Under the pieces are notes generated by a model, which did not search any database, was not told where the DNA came from, and saw only the letters and a list, made by a program, of their open reading frames with translations. 64,000 bases of DNA from Vibrio marinisediminis. GTDB taxonomy: Bacteria; Pseudomonadota; Gammaproteobacteria; Enterobacterales; Vibrionaceae. A program made the position numbers and the translations under genes. How positions within the stretch are numbered: the stretch's first letter is position 1; each line of letters begins with the position of its first letter. Where the stretch lies: the NCBI RefSeq assembly GCF_014050145.1, contig NZ_JACFYF010000008.1, forward strand, positions 62,001 through 126,000, given 5' to 3'. This document shows positions 1-9,707 of this stretch, piece after piece.

Positions 1-1058
1 CTGTTTATGCCGTTATGGCTGATGAAAAAGCAGCGGCTCAATTAGCGCAACAGCTTAAATCTCATGGTTCGAAAACTCAGGTCATGGCGGGTGTTGATGC
101 CATGTGCGAAGTAGCAGCGCTTGATGATGTTGATACTGTGATGGCGGCAATTGTGGGCGCCGCTGGGCTTATGCCTACCATGGCAGCCGTGAAAGCAGGT
201 AAGCGCGTTCTATTAGCCAATAAAGAAGCTTTGGTGATGTCAGGACAGCTATTTGTTGATGCTGTCAAAGAAAGCGGCGCTGAGTTACTACCCGTTGATA
301 GTGAACATAATGCCATTTTTCAATGTTTACCAAGTGAAATTCAAACCAATTTAGGTCACTGTAATCTTAGTCAACATGGCATCGAACATATTCTTTTGAC
401 GGGCTCTGGCGGTCCATTTCGTTATTGCGATTTGGATGTTTTAGATCATGTCACACCTGAGCAAGCGATAGCTCATCCAAACTGGTCAATGGGACCAAAG
501 ATCTCGGTTGATTCAGCCACCATGATGAATAAAGGACTTGAGTATATTGAGGCTCGCTGGTTATTCAACGCCAGTCGTGAGCAGATGAAGGTACTCATTC
601 ATCCTCAATCTGTCATTCATTCCATGGTGCAATATAAAGATGGTTCAACGTTAGCGCAGCTTGGTGAGCCAGATATGGCGACCCCTATCGCACTGACGCT
701 CTCTTACCCTGATCGTGTTAGCGCTGGTGTTAAGCCGCTTGATTTTACTCAAGTGGGTGAGTTGACATTCCTACAGCCTGATTTCCAACGTTATCCTTGT
801 TTAAAATTGGCGATTGATGCGTGTTATATCGGTCAACATGCCACAACTGCGTTGAATGCTGCGAACGAAGTGGCGGTTGAAGCGTTTTTAAATCGTGAGA
901 TTTCATTCACACATATTGCACGTGTCAATAATTGGGTGACCGAACGGATTTGTTCGATGAATACCCAGCTAAAGTGTGATAGTTTGGACAGCATTTTAGA
1001 GGTCGATAGAATGGCTCGCTCTCTAGCAATGAACTTTATCAGTGGACGTAGAGTATGA
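1..1058 (+). CDS. dxr: 1-deoxy-D-xylulose 5-phosphate reductoisomerase, 5' end cut by the window
   Basis: Dxr (IspC) converts 1-deoxy-D-xylulose 5-phosphate to 2-C-methyl-D-erythritol 4-phosphate with NADPH, the first committed step of the non-mevalonate isoprenoid pathway in the cytoplasm. The reading frame is open from base 3 and aligns with E. coli Dxr from about residue 53 on, so the start and the NADPH-binding N-terminus lie upstream of the window. Visible are the metal-ligand motif PVDSEHNA (around 292-310), the loop TGSGGPFR (around 399-421), and [17 protein letters not shown] (around 505-552), whose glutamate is the third metal ligand. The stop overlaps the rseP start (ATGA), so the two genes are co-transcribed and probably translationally coupled. 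Identification is secure. Confidence 0.97.
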   Translation, partial: VYAVMADEKAAAQLAQQLKSHGSKTQVMAGVDAMCEVAALDDVDTVMAAIVGAAGLMPTMAAVKAGKRVLLANKEALVMSGQLFVDAVKESGAELLPVDSEHNAIFQCLPSEIQTNLGHCNLSQHGIEHILLTGSGGPFRYCDLDVLDHVTPEQAIAHPNWSMGPKISVDSATMMNKGLEYIEARWLFNASREQMKVLIHPQSVIHSMVQYKDGSTLAQLGEPDMATPIALTLSYPDRVSAGVKPLDFTQVGELTFLQPDFQRYPCLKLAIDACYIGQHATTALNAANEVAVEAFLNREISFTHIARVNNWVTERICSMNTQLKCDSLDSILEVDRMARSLAMNFISGRRV

Positions 1059-2413
1059 GTGGAATACTGTGGAATCTTATCTCATTTATCATTGCCCTAG
1101 GTATTTTGGTTGCGGTACATGAGTTTGGACATTTCTGGGTAGCACGTCGCTGTGGTGTGAAAGTCGAGCGCTTTTCGATCGGGTTTGGTAAGTCTATCTG
1201 GCGTAAAGTCGGCAAAGATGGTACCGAGTACACTATTTCCGTTATCCCGCTTGGTGGTTATGTAAAAATGCTGGATGGGCGTGTAGATGACGTCCCACAA
1301 GAAATGTTGCAACATGCTTTTGATCGAAAGCCGCTTTGGCAACGCACATCAATTGTCGCCGCAGGACCTGCATTTAACTTCTTGTTTGCGATCTTCGCTT
1401 ATTGGCTGGTTTTTTTAATTGGCGTACCCGCGGTGAAGCCTGTCGTTGGGGAAATCACCCCGCATTCGATTGCTGCACAAGCCGGATTAGAATCTGGTAT
1501 GGAACTAAAAGCGATTTCAGGCGTCAAAACCGCGGACTGGGAATCAGTCAACATGAGATTGGTTTCACACATTGGTGACGAGAGTTTAACCATGTCGGTC
1601 GTGCCGTTTGATAGTATCGGAAGTGAACGCCAAGTTCGTTTAGATCTCACTAATTGGCAATTTGACCCAGAAAAACAATCAGCAATGTCTGCGTTAGGTT
1701 TTAGACCCTATACCCCTGAAATTTCGCTGACATTACAAACCATTTCTCAAGGTAGTGCGGGTGAGGCTGCTGGGCTGTTAGCGGGGGATAAATTAACCGC
1801 GATTAATGGACAACCGATTCACAAATGGCAACAGTTGGTTGAGTTAGTACGTAGCCACCCAAATCGTTCGCTTGAGGTTGAGGTGTTGCGAAATGGGGCG
1901 ATGGTTACTGTCACGCTGATTCCCCAAAGTAAAGAATTAAGCGATGGCACGATGATAGGCTTTGCCGGAATCGCACCTGAAGTCGCAGAATGGCCGGAAA
2001 ACTATCGATTCGACCTGAAATTTGGTGTATTTGAGTCTATTAGTAAAGCGGTCGACAAAACAGGGCAAGTCATCGAGTTGACAATCACTATGCTGAAAAA
2101 GCTTATTGTTGGTGATGTCGGTTTGAACAATTTAAGTGGACCAATAACCATTGCCAAAGGTGCAGGTACAACAGCTGATTATGGCTTAGTGTACTTCTTA
2201 GGTTTCTTAGCGTTGATCAGTGTGAACTTAGGCATTATCAATTTAGTTCCACTACCAATGCTAGACGGTGGACATCTACTGTTTTTTGCTGTCGAAGCAA
2301 TCATCCGTCGACCAGTACCAGAAAAGGTACAGGAAATGGGTTACCGATTCGGTGGTGCAATATTATTTGCCCTTATGGCCGTGGCGATTTTTAACGACTT
2401 TGCGCGTTTATAA
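1055..2413 (+). CDS. rseP: Site-2 intramembrane protease RseP, sigma-E pathway
   Basis: RseP is an inner-membrane zinc metalloprotease. After DegS cuts the anti-sigma factor RseA, RseP cleaves it within the membrane and releases sigma-E; it also clears remnant signal peptides. The 452-residue length matches the E. coli protein (450). The zinc motif HEFGH is at residues 22-26 in the first membrane segment, and the C-terminal motif PMLDGGH, around residue 400, supplies the third ligand. Two PDZ domains lie between them (about 115-195 and 210-300), followed by C-terminal membrane helices. It overlaps dxr by four bases and is followed 39 bases later by bamA, so the protease that reports outer-membrane protein stress sits in the operon of the assembly machine. 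Confidence 0.97.
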   Translation: MSGILWNLISFIIALGILVAVHEFGHFWVARRCGVKVERFSIGFGKSIWRKVGKDGTEYTISVIPLGGYVKMLDGRVDDVPQEMLQHAFDRKPLWQRTSIVAAGPAFNFLFAIFAYWLVFLIGVPAVKPVVGEITPHSIAAQAGLESGMELKAISGVKTADWESVNMRLVSHIGDESLTMSVVPFDSIGSERQVRLDLTNWQFDPEKQSAMSALGFRPYTPEISLTLQTISQGSAGEAAGLLAGDKLTAINGQPIHKWQQLVELVRSHPNRSLEVEVLRNGAMVTVTLIPQSKELSDGTMIGFAGIAPEVAEWPENYRFDLKFGVFESISKAVDKTGQVIELTITMLKKLIVGDVGLNNLSGPITIAKGAGTTADYGLVYFLGFLALISVNLGIINLVPLPMLDGGHLLFFAVEAIIRRPVPEKVQEMGYRFGGAILFALMAVAIFNDFARL

Positions 2414-2452
2414 CGTGATTTAAAGTTGTAGTAAGGAATAACTAAAACAAAT

Positions 2453-4861
2453 ATGGCGATGAAAAAAATTCTGTTGGCAACCATTTTGGCGACTAGCGTC
2501 TCAGCTCACGGTGCCGAAAACTTTGTAGTGCAAGATATTCAAATTGAAGGCTTGCAGCGTGTTGCGCTTGGTGCAGCACTACTAAAAATGCCAATTCGTA
2601 TTGGTGATACGGTCAGCAATCAAGATGTTGCCGAGATCATTCGTGCACTCTATTCGACTGGTAACTTTGAAGATATCAAAGTTTCGCGCGACAACGATGT
2701 TCTGGTTATTCAAGTGACAGAACGACCTACCATTTCGACAATCTCATTCTCTGGCAACAGCGCGATTAAAGATGAGCAGTTGCAACAAAACTTGGATGCA
2801 TCTGGTATTCGAGTTGGTGAGGCGTTGGATCGTACTACCTTATCTAATATCGAAAAAGGGTTGGAAGATTTTTATTACAGCGTTGGTAAATATAACGCAA
2901 CTGTACAAGCTGTTATTACCCCATTGCCGCGTAATCGTACTGACTTAAAATTTGTTTTTACCGAGGGTGTATCAGCGAAAATTCAACAGATTAACTTTAT
3001 TGGTAATGAAGTCTTTTCTGATGATGATTTGATGTCGCGCTTCAACCTCAATGCCAATGTTTCTTGGTGGAACTTCTTGTCTGATGATAAATATCAGAAG
3101 CAAGTTCTTGCGGGGGATATCGAAGCACTTCGTTCATACTACCTTGATCGTGGTTACTTAAAGTTCCAAGTGACTTCAACGCAAGTGGCGATCTCTCCGG
3201 ATAAAAAGGGTGTATACATTACCTTAAACATATCTGAAGGGGCGCAGTATACGGTTGACCAAGTTAAATTCCGTGGTGATTTAATCGGCAAAGAAGCTGA
3301 GTTTGAGAGTTTGGTAACCTTTGAACCTGGTGAAGTTTATAAAGGTTCAGCGGTGACTTCTTTAGAAGAAGGGGTGAAGCGTGTTTTAGGGGAAGCGGGC
3401 TATGCCTACCCACAAGTACGAACCATTCCAGAGTTCAATGAAGAGACTAAACAGGTTTCCTTGGTGATTAATGTCGAGCCGGGCAAGCGTGTTTATGTAC
3501 GCGATATTCGCTTTGTGGGTAACAACTCAACCAAAGATGAAGTATTGCGTCGTGAAATGCGTCAAATGGAAGGCAGCTGGCTAAACTCCAAAGCGATTGA
3601 TACCAGTAAAGGTCGTTTAAGTCGCTTAGGCTTCTTTGAAACTGTTGATGTACAAACGGTGCGAGTACCGGGCAGTGATGACCAAGTGGATCTGGTTTAC
3701 CGCGTTAAAGAGGCGAACTCAGGTAGTGTCAACTTTGGTATTGGCTATGGTACGGAATCAGGGATCAGCTTCCAAGTAGGTTTGCAGCAAGATAACTTTG
3801 CGGGCACTGGTAACCGTGTTGGTATCAACGCGATGATGAACGACTACCAGAAAAACCTAACATTAGAGTACCGCGACCCATATTGGAACCTTGATGGTGT
3901 CAGTCTTGGCGGTAAAATTTTCTTCAATACCTTTGAAGCATCCGAAGCGAATATTTCTCAGTACACTAATGAAAGTTACGGTACCAATTTAACTTGGGGT
4001 TTCCCGTTTGATGAATTGAATCGCTTTGAATTTGGTATAGGTTACACGCACAACAAAATTGGCGATGCAGAAGACTCTTACCTGCATGTTCAACGATTTA
4101 TGCAAAGTCTTGGTGTCGATCCTGGCGAAGATATTGTTACTGACGACTTCGATATTAATCTAGCTTGGACACGTAACAATCTAAACAAGGGTTATTTCCC
4201 TACCGCAGGTAGTTACCAGCGTGCGTCATATAAGATGACGGTTCCAGGCTCTGATGCTAAGTACTTTAAGCTACAGTACGACATACGTAACTATATACCA
4301 TTGACGAAAAAGCATGACTTCTCATTATTGATGCGTGGTCGTTTAGGTTATGGTAATGGTTATGGCAAAACGGATGGTAATGACAACTTATTCCCATTCT
4401 ATGAAAACTATTATGCGGGTGGTTTTTCGAGCTTGCGTGGCTTTGCGGCAAACAGTGTTGGTCCTCGAGCGGTATCAAAAAACACCTCAGGTAGTTGTGG
4501 TAACAACGGTTGTATAACCGCAACGGATGACTCAGTGGGTGGTAACGCAGTCGCGTTAGCCAGTTTAGAGCTTATCTTCCCTACACCATTTGCCTCGGAA
4601 GAAGTACGCAGCCAAGTGCGTACTAGCGCATTTGTCGATGCGGCAAGTGTATGGGATACCGAGTTTGTTTATGACTCTAGTGTGACAGATAAGTATTATG
4701 ATGATTTTTCAGATCCAATGAATTATCGTGCTTCTTATGGTGTCGCTCTTCAATGGATGTCACCAATGGGTCCATTGGTCTTTGCGGTTGCTAAACCGAT
4801 TGAAATTTATGAAGGTGATGACGAAGAATTCTTCTCGTTCACCATCGGCAAAACCTTCTAA
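2453..4861 (+). CDS. bamA: Outer-membrane protein assembly factor BamA
   Basis: BamA is the central barrel of the BAM complex that folds and inserts beta-barrel proteins into the outer membrane. The 802-residue product begins with a signal peptide (MAMKK, hydrophobic core, likely cleavage after HGA at residue 21). Five POTRA domains follow (about 22-420), then a 16-strand Omp85 barrel. The loop-6 motif LRGF is present, as is the cysteine pair SCGNNGC, which corresponds to the loop-6 disulfide of E. coli. The protein ends in an aromatic residue (GKTF), as expected for a C-terminal beta signal. The ATG at 2453 was kept because E. coli BamA also starts MAMKK; the AAGGA at 2433-2437 is rather far upstream. 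skp follows 15 bases later. Confidence 0.97.
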   Translation: MAMKKILLATILATSVSAHGAENFVVQDIQIEGLQRVALGAALLKMPIRIGDTVSNQDVAEIIRALYSTGNFEDIKVSRDNDVLVIQVTERPTISTISFSGNSAIKDEQLQQNLDASGIRVGEALDRTTLSNIEKGLEDFYYSVGKYNATVQAVITPLPRNRTDLKFVFTEGVSAKIQQINFIGNEVFSDDDLMSRFNLNANVSWWNFLSDDKYQKQVLAGDIEALRSYYLDRGYLKFQVTSTQVAISPDKKGVYITLNISEGAQYTVDQVKFRGDLIGKEAEFESLVTFEPGEVYKGSAVTSLEEGVKRVLGEAGYAYPQVRTIPEFNEETKQVSLVINVEPGKRVYVRDIRFVGNNSTKDEVLRREMRQMEGSWLNSKAIDTSKGRLSRLGFFETVDVQTVRVPGSDDQVDLVYRVKEANSGSVNFGIGYGTESGISFQVGLQQDNFAGTGNRVGINAMMNDYQKNLTLEYRDPYWNLDGVSLGGKIFFNTFEASEANISQYTNESYGTNLTWGFPFDELNRFEFGIGYTHNKIGDAEDSYLHVQRFMQSLGVDPGEDIVTDDFDINLAWTRNNLNKGYFPTAGSYQRASYKMTVPGSDAKYFKLQYDIRNYIPLTKKHDFSLLMRGRLGYGNGYGKTDGNDNLFPFYENYYAGGFSSLRGFAANSVGPRAVSKNTSGSCGNNGCITATDDSVGGNAVALASLELIFPTPFASEEVRSQVRTSAFVDAASVWDTEFVYDSSVTDKYYDDFSDPMNYRASYGVALQWMSPMGPLVFAVAKPIEIYEGDDEEFFSFTIGKTF

Positions 4862-4876
4862 TTTAAGGAATATAAA

Positions 4877-5386
4877 GTGAATAAAACAATTAAAGCGGCT
4901 GGTCTTGGCCTTTTGGTAATGACATCTTCTCTTTTTGCTAATGCAGCAGAAGCCGCACAGAAAATCGGTTACATCAATACTGCTCAAGTATTTCAAGAGC
5001 TTCCACAGCGTGAAGCTGTATTGCAGCAAATGCAAAAAGAATTTAAAGACAAAGCGGATGAGCTAAAAGCAATTCAAGCTGAAGCCAAAATTAAGATTGA
5101 AAAGCTAAAGCGTGACGGCGAGCTACTTGGTCAAGAAGAAGTTGAAAAGCTTCGCATTGAAATTGGTCAGCTGGATAGCAAGTACAAAATCAAAGGTCAA
5201 GCTTTAGAGCAAGCGTCAGCACGCCGTGAAGCGCAAGAGAAAGCAAAACTTTTCCAAGTTATTCAAAAAGCGGTAAAAGAAGTCGCAGAGAAGCAAGGTT
5301 ACGATATGATTATTGATATCACTGCACTGCAATACTCAAAAACAGAGTACAATATCTCGGAAGACGTAATCAAAGCACTAAAATAA
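4877..5386 (+). CDS. skp: Periplasmic chaperone Skp (OmpH)
   Basis: Skp is a trimeric periplasmic chaperone that holds unfolded outer-membrane proteins between the Sec translocon and BamA. The 169-residue precursor starts with GTG, preceded by AAGGAA at 4865-4870. It has a signal peptide of about 24 residues with an alanine-rich cleavage region. The mature part has a short beta segment (KIGYINTAQVF), then a long charged coiled-coil rich in Lys, Glu and Gln (about 45-130), which forms the tentacles, and a C-terminal return to beta structure (GYDMIIDITAL). It sits between bamA and lpxD with gaps of 15 and 6 bases, the standard bamA-skp-lpxD arrangement. Confidence 0.96.
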   Translation: MNKTIKAAGLGLLVMTSSLFANAAEAAQKIGYINTAQVFQELPQREAVLQQMQKEFKDKADELKAIQAEAKIKIEKLKRDGELLGQEEVEKLRIEIGQLDSKYKIKGQALEQASARREAQEKAKLFQVIQKAVKEVAEKQGYDMIIDITALQYSKTEYNISEDVIKALK

Positions 5387-5392
5387 TACTCT

Positions 5393-6424
5393 ATGAAGAC
5401 ACTAACTTTAGCCGAATTGGCAACAATTACTGAAGGCGAACTACATGGTGACGCCAATGCAATCGTCACCATGGTCGCACCAATGGATAAAGCACAAAAA
5501 GGTCATGTAACTTTTTTGTCTAACCCTAAATATGCTAAGCATCTAGCCGACTGCCAAGCAACGGTCGTTATGGTGAAAGCTGCGCAACTTGAGCAATGTC
5601 AGGGAAATGCTCTGGTCGTGAATGACCCGTATGTGGCATTTGCGAAAGTAGCACAGGCTCTGGACACGACGCCGAAAGCGGCAAGTGGTATTGCACCTTC
5701 TGCGGTGATCGCAGAAACAGCGACGATCGGAGCAAACGTTTCGATTGGTGCGAATGCAGTTATTGAAGAGGGTGTTGAGCTCGGTGATAATGTTATTATC
5801 GGCGCGGGTTGTTTTATTGGTCAATCGGCTAAAATTGGCAGCAATACTCAACTATGGGCAAATGTCAGCATTTACCACAATGTTGAAATTGGTCACTCAT
5901 GTTTGGTGCAATCAAATACAGTCATTGGTAGTGATGGATTTGGTTACGCTAATGAGAAAGGCGAGTGGATTAAAATTCCACAGCTCGGCTCAGTTCGCAT
6001 TGGTAACCGTGTAGAAATCGGTTCAGGTACGACAATTGACCGTGGTGCTCTAGATGATACGGTTATTGCAGACAATGTCATTATTGATAACCAGATCCAA
6101 ATTGCTCACAACGTAGAAATTGGTTATGGCACAGCGATGGCTGGTGGTACCGTGGTGGCTGGTAGTACCAGAATTGGTAAGTACTGCATTATTGGTGGCG
6201 CATGCGTTATCAATGGTCATATCGAAATTGCGGATGGCGTAACGATTACCGGTATGGGTATGGTTATGCGCAGCATCGAAGATAAAGGTATGTACTCATC
6301 AGGTATTCCGTTGCAGTCAAACAAAGAGTGGCGTAAAACTGCAACTCGCGTCCATCGTATTGATGAGATGAACAAACGCTTAAAAGCTGTTGAGAAACAG
6401 CTTGATGAAAAAACGGAATCTTAA
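5393..6424 (+). CDS. lpxD: UDP-3-O-(3-hydroxyacyl)glucosamine N-acyltransferase LpxD
   Basis: LpxD adds the second 3-hydroxyacyl chain, on nitrogen, to UDP-3-O-acylglucosamine, the third step of lipid A synthesis in the cytoplasm. The 343 residues match the family (E. coli 341). A uridine-binding N-terminal domain (1-100) is followed by about ten hexapeptide repeats of the IGANVSIG type (about 100-310), which build a left-handed beta helix, and a charged C-terminal helix. The catalytic histidine lies in QIAHNVEIG (about residue 240). It is six bases behind skp and is followed by a hairpin terminator at 6443-6466, so it may be the last gene of many dxr-lpxD transcripts. Confidence 0.97.
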   Translation: MKTLTLAELATITEGELHGDANAIVTMVAPMDKAQKGHVTFLSNPKYAKHLADCQATVVMVKAAQLEQCQGNALVVNDPYVAFAKVAQALDTTPKAASGIAPSAVIAETATIGANVSIGANAVIEEGVELGDNVIIGAGCFIGQSAKIGSNTQLWANVSIYHNVEIGHSCLVQSNTVIGSDGFGYANEKGEWIKIPQLGSVRIGNRVEIGSGTTIDRGALDDTVIADNVIIDNQIQIAHNVEIGYGTAMAGGTVVAGSTRIGKYCIIGGACVINGHIEIADGVTITGMGMVMRSIEDKGMYSSGIPLQSNKEWRKTATRVHRIDEMNKRLKAVEKQLDEKTES

Positions 6425-6442
6425 TTCCGTTTATTCGAAGAA

Positions 6443-6466
6443 GACTCGCGAGGGCGGGTCTTTTTT
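6443..6466 (+). terminator. Hairpin terminator between lpxD and fabZ
   Basis: GACTCGC (6443-6449) pairs with GCGGGTC (6454-6460), with one T-G wobble and a four-base loop, and six T residues follow at once. This is a typical intrinsic terminator. It lies within an lpx gene run that carries on downstream, so it probably acts as a partial stop. Confidence 0.8.
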
Positions 6467-6490
6467 GTCTATATACCTTTCAGATACTTC

Positions 6491-6525
6491 TTGAACATAG
6501 CATCGAGAGCTGACTTGGGTATAAT
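6491..6525 (+). promoter_or_regulatory. Possible fabZ promoter
   Basis: A perfect -10 hexamer TATAAT is at 6520-6525, 44 bases before the first possible fabZ start and just past the lpxD terminator. The best -35-like hexamer, TTGAAC at 6491-6496, is 23 bases upstream, which is too far for a normal sigma-70 spacer, so only the -10 is well supported. The position suggests that fabZ-lpxA can be transcribed on their own. Confidence 0.4.
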
Positions 6526-6569
6526 GCCTGCCAGAAAAAGAACTAAGCATTCAAAATAGGAATATGACT

Positions 6570-7022
6570 TTGACTACTGAAAAGAAAACGATGAACATTA
6601 CTGAAATTCAGGAATTGTTACCTCATCGCTACCCATTCTTATTAATTGACCGTGTGACTGATTTTCAAGAAGCGACTTATCTCACCGCAATTAAAAACGT
6701 CTCTGTGAATGAACCTCAATTTACCGGTCATTTCCCGCAACTTCCTGTATTTCCTGGTGTCCTAATTCTTGAAGCGATGGCGCAAGCCACGGGCTTATTG
6801 GCATTCAAATCATTTGGCGCGCCATCAGGTAATGAGTTGTACTATTTTGCCAGCGTCGATAATGCTAAGTTCCGTAAACCAGTGACACCTGGTGACCAAT
6901 TGGTTATCGAAGTTGAATTTGTTAAAGAACGCCGTGGCATTGCAGCATTTACTTGTAAAGCGAAAGTCGACGGTGAGGTGGTTTGTTCTGCAGACCTGAA
7001 ATGTGCTCGTAGAGAGTTTTAG
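6570..7022 (+). CDS. fabZ: 3-hydroxyacyl-[acyl-carrier-protein] dehydratase FabZ
   Basis: FabZ dehydrates 3-hydroxyacyl-ACP in fatty-acid elongation and competes with LpxA and LpxD for 3-hydroxyacyl-ACP, so it balances phospholipid against lipid A. It has the hot-dog fold, with the catalytic histidine in TGHFPQLP and the glutamate in LILEAMAQ. I place the start at TTG 6570: the AGGA at 6558-6561 is eight bases upstream of it but only two bases from the ATG at 6564. The TTG start gives MTTEKKTMN and 150 residues, close to the E. coli length of 151. An ATG at 6591 is also possible. The gap to lpxA is three bases. Confidence 0.95.
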   Translation: MTTEKKTMNITEIQELLPHRYPFLLIDRVTDFQEATYLTAIKNVSVNEPQFTGHFPQLPVFPGVLILEAMAQATGLLAFKSFGAPSGNELYYFASVDNAKFRKPVTPGDQLVIEVEFVKERRGIAAFTCKAKVDGEVVCSADLKCARREF

Positions 7023-7025
7023 TCT

Positions 7026-7814
7026 ATGATTCATGAAACCGCTCAAATCCACCCAGCGGCGGTGGTTGAAGAAGGTGCCAAGATTGGTGCTAACGTTACT
7101 GTTGGTCCATTTACCTACATCACATCGAATGTTGAAATTGGTGAAGGCACTGAAATCATGTCGCATGTTGTGATTAAAGGTCACACTAAAATTGGTAAAG
7201 ATAACCGTATCTTCCCTCATGCTGTGATTGGTGAAGAGAACCAAGATAAGAAATATGGTGGCGAAGATACCACTGTCGTGATTGGTGATCGCAATGTGAT
7301 CCGTGAAGCGGTGCAAATTCACCGTGGTACGGTACAAGACAAAGCAACCACAGTAATTGGTAATGACAACCTATTGTGTGTTAATGCACACGTTGCTCAT
7401 GACGTAATTGTTGGTAACCACACTCACATTGGTAACAATGCGATTCTTGGTGGTCATGTAACGGTTGGCGATTACGCTGGTGTGATGGCGCTTTCAGCAA
7501 TACACCCATTCTGTACGGTTGGCGAATACGCATACATTGGCGGTTGTTCAGCTGTGGTACAAGATGTGCTGCCTTATGTGCTGGCTCAAGGTAACCATGC
7601 GTCACCATTTGGTTTAAACCTTGTTGGCTTAAAACGTAATGGCTTCGAAAAGCCAGAGCTGCGTGCATTGCAGAAAGTCTACAAAGAGATTTACCGCTCA
7701 GGCAAAACACTAGAAGAAGTTAAACCTATTTTGGCTGAGATGGCACAAGAGTGGGCATCAATTACGCCAATGTTGAAAATGCTTGAAACCACTGAACGTG
7801 GCATTATTCGCTAA
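7026..7814 (+). CDS. lpxA: UDP-N-acetylglucosamine acyltransferase LpxA
   Basis: LpxA transfers a 3-hydroxyacyl chain from ACP to the 3-OH of UDP-GlcNAc, the first step of lipid A synthesis. The 262 residues equal the E. coli length. Hexapeptide repeats fill residues 1-190 (IGANVTVGPF, IGNNAILGG), and the catalytic histidine is in NAHVAHDVIVG (about residue 125). A helical C-terminal domain follows. The gene starts three bases after fabZ, so the two are tightly coupled. A strong hairpin terminator at 7836-7868 separates it from lpxB. Confidence 0.97.
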   Translation: MIHETAQIHPAAVVEEGAKIGANVTVGPFTYITSNVEIGEGTEIMSHVVIKGHTKIGKDNRIFPHAVIGEENQDKKYGGEDTTVVIGDRNVIREAVQIHRGTVQDKATTVIGNDNLLCVNAHVAHDVIVGNHTHIGNNAILGGHVTVGDYAGVMALSAIHPFCTVGEYAYIGGCSAVVQDVLPYVLAQGNHASPFGLNLVGLKRNGFEKPELRALQKVYKEIYRSGKTLEEVKPILAEMAQEWASITPMLKMLETTERGIIR

Positions 7815-7835
7815 ACGATTGAGCACTTAAAGTAT

Positions 7836-7868
7836 AAAAAGATCGCAGTGCTAAACTGCGGTCTTTTT
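7836..7868 (+). terminator. Strong hairpin terminator or attenuator between lpxA and lpxB
   Basis: A 14-base arm (7836-7849) pairs with 7855-7868, with one T-G wobble, around the five-base loop GCTAA. The right arm ends in T5. The core is GATCGCAGT/ACTGCGGTC, flanked by A5/T5, so it could work on both strands. lpxB begins 27 bases later with no obvious strong promoter in between, so read-through is presumably needed. Confidence 0.85.
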
Positions 7869-7895
7869 GTGTTTTTACGCTGGGGAAATCTGACG

Positions 7896-9044
7896 ATGGA
7901 AAGACCGCTTAGAATTGGGATTGTTGCTGGTGAGTTATCTGGCGATACATTAGGTGAAGGCTTCATTCAAGCAATTAAGCAACGTTATCCCAACGCCGAG
8001 TTTGTCGGTATTGGCGGACCAAAAATGATAGCCCAAGGCTGTGACTCTCTGTTTGATATGGAAGAGTTATCGGTTATGGGGCTGGTCGAAGTTTTAGGGC
8101 GTCTACCTAGACTACTTAAAGTCAAAGCTGAGTTGGTGAAATTTTTCACGGATAATCCGCCTGATGTCTTTGTTGGTATCGATGCGCCTGATTTCAATCT
8201 GCGTCTTGAACTTGATCTAAAAAATGCCGGTATTAAAACCGTTCATTACGTCAGTCCTTCAGTATGGGCTTGGCGCCAAAAACGCATTTTTAAAATTGAA
8301 GCCGCAACCAATTTAGTGCTGGCATTTCTGCCGTTTGAAAAAGCCTTTTATGACAAATTTAATGTGCCATGTGAGTTTATCGGGCATACCTTAGCCGATG
8401 CGATTCCACTCGAATCAGATAAAGCACCAGCACGAGAGTTACTTGGTTTAGAGCAAGATAAACGTTGGCTTGCAGTACTGCCCGGTAGTCGAGGCAGCGA
8501 GCTTAAAATGTTAGCAGAGCCTTTTATCATGGCATGCAAGCAACTCCATACTAAGTTCCCTGATTTGGGGTTTGTGGTGGCATTAGTCAATCAAAAACGA
8601 CGCGAACAGTTTGAAATGGCGTGGATGCAGCATGCACCGGAGCTAAAGTTTAAACTGATTGATGATACTGCAAAGAATGTTATTACGGCGGCTGACGTCG
8701 TCATGCTTGCTTCTGGAACGGTAGCGCTTGAATGTATGTTGGTGAAACGTCCTATGGTGGTTGGCTATAAAGTGAATGCCTTAACAGCGTTCATTGCCAG
8801 TCGAATGGTAAAAACCAAATACGTTTCTCTGCCGAACATTTTAGCGGATGAAGAATTGGTCAAAGAATACCTTCTACAAGATTGCACACCCGAGAACCTT
8901 GCTTCAGAAGTTGAGCGTCTGCTTGGAGAGCAAGGTGAGCAAATGGTCGAAAAATTTACTGAAATGCATCATTGGATCCGTAAAGATGCCGATCAACAAG
9001 CGGCAAATGCGGTGTTAGATTTAATTGGTATGAGCAAAGAGTGA
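7896..9044 (+). CDS. lpxB: Lipid-A-disaccharide synthase LpxB
   Basis: LpxB joins lipid X to UDP-2,3-diacylglucosamine to form the lipid A disaccharide at the inner face of the cytoplasmic membrane (family GT19). Starting at ATG 7896 gives 382 residues, the same as E. coli. The frame stays open upstream to 7848, but that extension lies inside the terminator hairpin and is not credible. Recognisable segments are [10 protein letters not shown] near the N-terminus, [42 protein letters not shown] and [11 protein letters not shown]. The TGA stop shares one base with the rnhB ATG. Confidence 0.96.
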   Translation: MERPLRIGIVAGELSGDTLGEGFIQAIKQRYPNAEFVGIGGPKMIAQGCDSLFDMEELSVMGLVEVLGRLPRLLKVKAELVKFFTDNPPDVFVGIDAPDFNLRLELDLKNAGIKTVHYVSPSVWAWRQKRIFKIEAATNLVLAFLPFEKAFYDKFNVPCEFIGHTLADAIPLESDKAPARELLGLEQDKRWLAVLPGSRGSELKMLAEPFIMACKQLHTKFPDLGFVVALVNQKRREQFEMAWMQHAPELKFKLIDDTAKNVITAADVVMLASGTVALECMLVKRPMVVGYKVNALTAFIASRMVKTKYVSLPNILADEELVKEYLLQDCTPENLASEVERLLGEQGEQMVEKFTEMHHWIRKDADQQAANAVLDLIGMSKE

Positions 9045-9664
9045 TGACCAAAGAAAAAAAAGAGCTGCCACCATTTGAATACCCGCAGGGCTACCAGTTG
9101 ATTGCTGGTGTTGATGAAGTGGGGCGAGGTCCTCTTGTCGGCGATGTGGTCACCGCAGCGGTGATTTTAGACCCGAACAATCCGATTGAAGGCCTGAACG
9201 ATTCCAAAAAATTGAGCGAGAAAAAGCGTTTAGCTTTACTGCCTGAGATCAAAGAAAAAGCACTGGCTTGGTCAGTTGGGCGCTGTTCACCAGAAGAGAT
9301 TGATCAGCTCAATATTTTGCAAGCGACCATGGTAGCGATGCAGCGTGCAGTCGCCGGTTTACACATTCAACCAGATCTTACTCTGATTGATGGTAACCGC
9401 ACCCCAGAATTACCAATGGATGCGGTTGCGGTAGTGAAGGGCGATCTTCGCGTGGCTGAGATCAGCGCCGCTTCAATTATCGCTAAAGTGGTTCGAGACC
9501 AAGAAATGGAAGAGTTGGATAAACAATATCCTCAGTTTGGTTTTGCTAAGCACAAAGGTTATCCAACCAAAGCTCACTTTGAAGCCATTGATCAACATGG
9601 CGTGATTGAGCAACATCGTAAAAGCTTCAAACCAGTGAAAAAAGCACTCGGACTCGAAGAGTAA
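9044..9664 (+). CDS. rnhB: Ribonuclease HII
   Basis: RNase HII nicks 5' of single ribonucleotides in duplex DNA and starts ribonucleotide excision repair. The ATG at 9044 overlaps the lpxB stop by one base and gives 206 residues; a GTG at 9041 would add one residue. The type 2 signature [15 protein letters not shown] is at about residues 24-38 and holds the first Asp-Glu pair; LIDGN and [13 protein letters not shown] carry further acidic residues. It lies between lpxB and dnaE, as in E. coli. A second, type 1 enzyme, rnhA, is encoded at 21.4 kb. Confidence 0.96.
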   Translation: MTKEKKELPPFEYPQGYQLIAGVDEVGRGPLVGDVVTAAVILDPNNPIEGLNDSKKLSEKKRLALLPEIKEKALAWSVGRCSPEEIDQLNILQATMVAMQRAVAGLHIQPDLTLIDGNRTPELPMDAVAVVKGDLRVAEISAASIIAKVVRDQEMEELDKQYPQFGFAKHKGYPTKAHFEAIDQHGVIEQHRKSFKPVKKALGLEE

Positions 9665-9707
9665 TCGCGTAGAATAGTCAGTTAAGCGTCAAAGCCGGAA
9701 ACAATTA

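Noticed and set aside
6825-7337. A 170-codon open frame opposite fabZ and lpxA
   Set aside because: Antisense to two conserved genes; composition is that expected from the hexapeptide repeats read backwards.
7848-7895. Sixteen extra codons in front of lpxB
   Set aside because: They lie within the terminator hairpin and its T run, have no ribosome-binding site and no match in LpxB proteins.
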